Shown piece by piece: positions 12,428 to 15,457 of a stretch of DNA of 15,457 nt. Below the pieces are notes generated by a model, which ran no database searches, was not told the origin of the DNA, and saw nothing but the letters and a program-made list of their open reading frames with translations. Every line of letters starts with the position of its first letter. Position 1 is the first letter of the stretch. Location: contig JACZKF010000423.1 of NCBI GenBank assembly GCA_014860175.1, forward strand, positions 1 through 15,457. Direction: 5' to 3'. The stretch comes from Desulfuromonadales bacterium (lineage in GTDB: Bacteria > Desulfobacterota > Desulfuromonadia > Desulfuromonadales > JACZKF01). A program made the position numbers and the translations under genes.

Positions 12428-13197
12428 CGGGGAGTCCCCCATTGTCGCCGGTAGCGCAGGCAGCGCACCCCGAGAGCCCAGCTCAGGGCCAGCCGCCGCC
12501 GGATCTGCAGCCAGGGGAGCCAGCGGCGGGAAAAACCGGTCAGGCTCGCCGCATGTTTGCGGTAACGGATGGTCTGCTCGGGGACGAACTCGACGCTTCC
12601 GAACAGCTCGGCCAGCAGTCCGAGCCACATGTCATGCATCGGCAGGCGGCGCGGAAACGGCAGCGCCAGGTCGAGAAGTGGCCGGGAAAAGGCCATGCAG
12701 CACCCCATGTAGGTGTTGTCGTAAATATTTTTCAGCAACCCCGGACCGGCATTGATCCGACGGAAAAGGCTCTGCTCGAGAATCCGCCCTGCCTCATCGA
12801 TGGCGCAGCCGTCGAGGACCACCAGATGCACCGCCGGCCGCGCCTGCCGGAACTGCTCCCGGATCAGCCCGATCTTGTTGTCGAGCCAGACGTCATCCTG
12901 ATCCGACAAGACGATGATCTCGCCGCTGGCGTGCCGCAGCGCGTTCTCGAAATTCCCCACCGGACTGAAGAAACGGTTGTCCGCCAGCAGGCGGATGCGG
13001 CGGTCGGCCACCGCGCGGACGATCTCGACCGTCCGGTCGGTAGAGGAGTCGTCGGAGATGATCACCTCGTCCTCCGCCCCCAGCTGCGACAAAATCGAGG
13101 CCAGCTGCTCGCCGAGATATTGCTCGCCGTTGCGGGTGGCCATGCAGACCGAGATTTTTGCCCCGGCGCTTCCAACCCTCAGCATAGAAGCAGCCAT
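12424..13197 (-). CDS. GT2 glycosyltransferase, short SDQDDVW type
   Basis: This 257-aa GT-A enzyme has ISVCMATRNGEQYLGEQLASIL (15-36), SDDSSTDRT (48-56), the donor/metal motif LSDQDDVWLDNK (97-108) and PMHDMWLGLLA (186-196). RYRKHAASLTG (211-221) matches the YRxHxxN/S acceptor-side motif of rhamnosyltransferase-like GT2 proteins. It resembles the gene immediately upstream in the operon over its whole length but lacks about 55 C-terminal residues. The start at 13197 has GAGGA (13205-13209) 7 nt upstream and overlaps the previous gene by 19 nt; the alternative ATG at 13185 has no ribosome site. The stop overlaps the next gene as ATGA. It probably adds one sugar of the repeat unit; which sugar is unknown. 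Confidence 0.86.
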   Translation of the reverse strand: MAASMLRVGSAGAKISVCMATRNGEQYLGEQLASILSQLGAEDEVIISDDSSTDRTVEIVRAVADRRIRLLADNRFFSPVGNFENALRHASGEIIVLSDQDDVWLDNKIGLIREQFRQARPAVHLVVLDGCAIDEAGRILEQSLFRRINAGPGLLKNIYDNTYMGCCMAFSRPLLDLALPFPRRLPMHDMWLGLLAELFGSVEFVPEQTIRYRKHAASLTGFSRRWLPWLQIRRRLALSWALGVRCLRYRRQWGTPR

Positions 13198-14117
13198 CCG
13201 AGGTTCCTCGCCGCGCCACAGTAGAAGAGGCGGTGGCGGCAGATGTCGAAACGCCGGCCGAAAAAGCCGCGTCCGGGGAGACCGAGGTAGGCGAGCAGCC
13301 GCCGGCGGTCGGCCGCAGGCATGGTCGAACCGAAACGCCGGTAGAGAACCACCGCTTGCCCGCGGGTGCTCCCCAGCGCCGCCCGAACCTCCGGCAGATG
13401 ACGCAACTGCCGGAGTATGCTGACCACCCCCCAACGCCGGGTGACCGATTCGTTGCGGCCGTGCTGGCGATAAAGGAGAGTCGGCTCTTCCAGGTAGCTG
13501 CTGCGCCCCACGACGGCGGCCACCAGCGCCAGCCAGAAATCGTGCATCAGCGCCTCGCCAGGGATCGGCGCCGCGGCCGCCAGCAAAGCGCGGTTGAACA
13601 GCATGGTGCAGCCGTTGGCCGGGTTCATCAGCAGCAGCCGGTTGAGCCGGGTCGCCACGGCGGGGCTCGTCCCCTGGTAGCGCCACAGGGAAGGGGCCAG
13701 GGGCTGCAGCTGCTGGTCGACGACCGTGACATCGGAGAAGACCAGGCAGGGGGTGTCAGAACCGTGCTCCGCCTCCAGCTGCTGCAGCCGCCGGTAGCTG
13801 GCGGTCACCTTGTCGACAAGCCAGACGTCGTCCTGGTCGCTGAACATGACGTAAGGGGCCTCGGCCAGCTCCAGCAGCCGGGCAAAGCTCTGACAGGCGC
13901 CGAGGTTTCCGCCGGCACTCTCCGCCAGACAGATCCGCTCCGGGTAACGCCGGGCGTAATCGGCCACCATCGACACCGTGGCGTCAGCCGAGCCGTCGTC
14001 CCGGATCAGCAGGCGCCAATCGGTGAAGCTCTGGGCGAGGATCGATTCGAGCTGCTCGCGCAGATATCTCTCGCCGTTGTAAGTGGAGAGTAGAATGTCG
14101 ATGGTCGGCTTTTTCAT
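13179..14117 (-). CDS. GT2 glycosyltransferase, long SDQDDVW type
   Basis: This 312-aa GT-A enzyme begins TIDILLSTYNGERYLREQLESILAQS. It continues with IRDDGSADAT (38-47), FSDQDDVWLVDK (92-103) and LMHDFWLALVA (190-200), with a C-terminal LYRQHGRNESVTRRW motif. These features place it with rhamnosyltransferase-like enzymes of O-antigen and capsule clusters. A basic C-terminal tail of about 70 residues follows. It begins 27 bp after the aminotransferase stop with only a weak GGAT ahead of the ATG, and its end overlaps the shorter GT2 by 19 nt. The two neighbours share every core motif and are probably paralogues from tandem duplication. Acceptor and donor are not determinable. Confidence 0.87.
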   Translation of the reverse strand: MKKPTIDILLSTYNGERYLREQLESILAQSFTDWRLLIRDDGSADATVSMVADYARRYPERICLAESAGGNLGACQSFARLLELAEAPYVMFSDQDDVWLVDKVTASYRRLQQLEAEHGSDTPCLVFSDVTVVDQQLQPLAPSLWRYQGTSPAVATRLNRLLLMNPANGCTMLFNRALLAAAAPIPGEALMHDFWLALVAAVVGRSSYLEEPTLLYRQHGRNESVTRRWGVVSILRQLRHLPEVRAALGSTRGQAVVLYRRFGSTMPAADRRRLLAYLGLPGRGFFGRRFDICRHRLFYCGAARNLGWLLLC

Positions 14118-14144
14118 ACAACGGATCCGGTGGACGCTGTCGGT

Positions 14145-15239
14145 TCAGAAATCAAAGCGGTTCACGACCTCGATCACCTGCAGGACCTCCCCGGCGGTAT
14201 GGCTGGCGGAGATCGGGAGGCTCAAGGTGGTGGCATGGATCTCATCGGCCAGCGGAAAACTCTCGCCTTCGAACATTCCCCGCAGCGCCTCCTGGCGATG
14301 GGGGGGGACCGGATAATGGACTTCCGTCTGTATCCCCTGCTGCGCCAGGTACTGCTTCAGTTCGTCCCGGCGCCGATGCCGGACGTTGTAGATGTGGTAG
14401 ACATCGAAAAAGTCGTCATGGATGGACGGTTTGATGCACTCGCCCCCCAGCCCTCCATGGTAGAGGGCGGCCAGCTCTCGCTTGTGCCGGTTGATCCCTT
14501 CCAGCCCCGGGAGCTTGACCCGCAAAAAGGCCGCCTGCAGCTCGTCCAGCCGGGAGTTCATGCCGACCAGCTGGTTGTGGTATTTGCGGTTGGAGCCGTA
14601 GTTGCGCAGCGTCCGGATTCTGGCCGCGAGTATGGCATCATCGGTGAGCACCGCCCCGGCATCACCGAGGGCACCGAGGTTTTTCGTCGGATAGAAGCTG
14701 AAGGCGGCGCAGTCACCAAAGGCGCCGGCTCTCTTCTCCCGCAGACGGGCGCCGTGGGCCTGGGCGCAGTCTTCGATCACCTTCAGCCCGCGGCGGCCGG
14801 CGATGGCCAGGATCGGATCCATGGCACACAGCTTGCCGTACAGATGCACCACCAGAATGGCGACCGTCTTGCCGGTGATCCGCTCTTCGATCCGTCCCGG
14901 ATCGAGATTGCAGCTGCGCTGGTCAGGCTCCACCAGCACCGGTTTGAGTCCCGCCTGCAGGATGGCGAGAATGCTAGCGATGTAGGTATTGGAAGGGACG
15001 ATCACCTCGCTGCCGGCCGCAAATCCGAACGCTTTCAGGGAGAGCGTCAGAGCGTCCAGCCCGGAGGCGACCCCGATGCCGTGGGGCACCCCGCAGTAGG
15101 CGGCGAACTCTTCCTCGAAGCGCTCCACATTCTGTCCCAGGACATACCATCCGCTCTCCAGCGTCTGGTCGAACGCCTGGCGCAGGGCGACAAAATAGGG
15201 GGCGTTCACCTTGCGGAGATTTTCATATTCGATCAGCAT
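14145..15239 (-). CDS. DegT/DnrJ/EryC1/StrS sugar aminotransferase (FdtB/QdtB-like)
   Basis: This 364-aa PLP enzyme transfers an amino group, usually from glutamate, to a keto group of a nucleotide-linked sugar in the cytoplasm. ENLRKVNAPYF leads into SGWYVLGQNVERFEEEFA. GVASGLDALTLSLKAF (56-71), VIVPSNTYIAS and IEDCAQAHGA (Asp157, ring-nitrogen partner) follow. The PLP Schiff-base lysine is Lys186 in SFYPTKNLGALGDAG. RNYGSNRKYHNQLVGMNSRLDELQAA is a hallmark of the family. The overall pattern recalls dTDP-3-amino-3,6-dideoxyhexose makers such as FdtB and QdtB, but the exact sugar is uncertain. The ATG at 15239 has GGGGGAG upstream and overlaps the preceding gene by 7 nt. No matching ketoisomerase or N-acyltransferase is in the window; they would be expected beyond the right edge. 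Confidence 0.92.
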   Translation of the reverse strand: MLIEYENLRKVNAPYFVALRQAFDQTLESGWYVLGQNVERFEEEFAAYCGVPHGIGVASGLDALTLSLKAFGFAAGSEVIVPSNTYIASILAILQAGLKPVLVEPDQRSCNLDPGRIEERITGKTVAILVVHLYGKLCAMDPILAIAGRRGLKVIEDCAQAHGARLREKRAGAFGDCAAFSFYPTKNLGALGDAGAVLTDDAILAARIRTLRNYGSNRKYHNQLVGMNSRLDELQAAFLRVKLPGLEGINRHKRELAALYHGGLGGECIKPSIHDDFFDVYHIYNVRHRRRDELKQYLAQQGIQTEVHYPVPPHRQEALRGMFEGESFPLADEIHATTLSLPISASHTAGEVLQVIEVVNRFDF

Positions 15240-15457
15240 CCCTTGCTCTCCCCCTGCTTGACCGCTTCCCGGTACCGGTGCCGGTTTCGCCATCGGTGCT
15301 GGCCGAGAGCGAACAGCACCAGGTACAGGCACTTGGCCATGGCTGGCAGCAGCCCCAGGCGGAACCGCCACCCTCCCCCCACCGACGCCACCAGCTTGCG
15401 GATCCGGGTGATCTCCCTGAAAACCCTGCCGAAGGCGCGTCCGGCGGCCCCTATACC
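15233..15457 (-). CDS. Unrecognised protein, C-terminal 74 residues (cut by window edge)
   Basis: A minus-strand frame is open from the window edge to a TGA at 15233, just inside the aminotransferase start (7-nt overlap). The 74 residues include the basic stretch FREITRIRKLVASVGGGWR, a moderately hydrophobic part MAKCLYLVLFALG, and a basic tail RWRNRHRYREAVKQGESKG. Such arginine-rich, amphipathic ends occur at the C-terminus of some GT2 glycosyltransferases, and the operon context would suit one, but I do not recognise the family. The tight overlap and matching base composition make it a real coding end and not a chance frame. Confidence 0.65.
   Translation of the reverse strand, partial: GIGAAGRAFGRVFREITRIRKLVASVGGGWRFRLGLLPAMAKCLYLVLFALGQHRWRNRHRYREAVKQGESKGC

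Noticed and set aside
15240..15371. Extended N-terminus for the sugar aminotransferase
   Set aside because: The extension is Pro/Ala-rich, lies in a different frame over the upstream gene's coding end, and the family normally begins near the ATG at 15239, which has a good Shine-Dalgarno.

Overview
The window is GC-rich chromosomal DNA from a Gram-negative, probably anaerobic and metal- or electrode-respiring bacterium. A large lipoprotein c-type cytochrome with 16 CXXCH motifs, next to ordinary housekeeping genes, points to Desulfuromonadales/Geobacterales (Desulfuromonadia) or close relatives. This placement is inferred from gene content only; no 16S or marker gene is present.

Left part (1-4660): the 5' end of proC (minus strand, cut by the window edge) diverges from a plus-strand polyamine cluster. 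That cluster is an XRE-cupin regulator, speD (AdoMet decarboxylase), speE (spermidine synthase) and speA (arginine decarboxylase). A near-consensus sigma-70 promoter precedes the regulator gene. Two matching 17-bp dyads, GTTTA-N7-TAAAC, lie downstream of the promoter and over the start codon, which suggests autoregulation. The speD-speE and speE-speA gaps each carry a different inverted repeat. SpeA makes agmatine from arginine, SpeD supplies decarboxylated AdoMet and SpeE joins its aminopropyl group to putrescine. The agmatine-to-putrescine step is not encoded here.

Middle (4597-8828): speA converges on a minus-strand gene for a 1243-aa, 16-heme outer-surface lipoprotein, with one terminator hairpin per direction between them. 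The cytochrome has a lipobox, a short collagen-like Gly-X-Y stretch, thirteen heme motifs, three Ca-binding-like Asp-rich loops, a PKD-like domain and a C-terminal triheme cytochrome c7-like module. A possible 29-codon leader ORF with a strong Shine-Dalgarno overlaps the cytochrome start by ATGA. The stretch 8593-8828 holds a candidate promoter, a 12-bp palindrome and no gene.

Right part (8829-15457): a tightly packed minus-strand surface-polysaccharide operon whose promoter lies beyond the right edge. In transcription order it encodes an unrecognised partial protein, a DegT/DnrJ-type sugar aminotransferase, three GT2 glycosyltransferases, a B12-binding radical SAM protein, a DPM1-like GT2 and a DUF2304 membrane protein. 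Overlapping stops and starts suggest translational coupling. The genes fit assembly of an O-antigen or capsule-like glycan containing an amino-deoxy sugar, plus polyprenyl-phosphate sugar transfer at the inner membrane.

No tRNA, rRNA, CRISPR array, transposase or prophage gene was seen. Nothing is clearly a new system. The most unusual items are the cytochrome architecture with its possible leader ORF, and the paired GTTTA-N7-TAAAC operator candidates.
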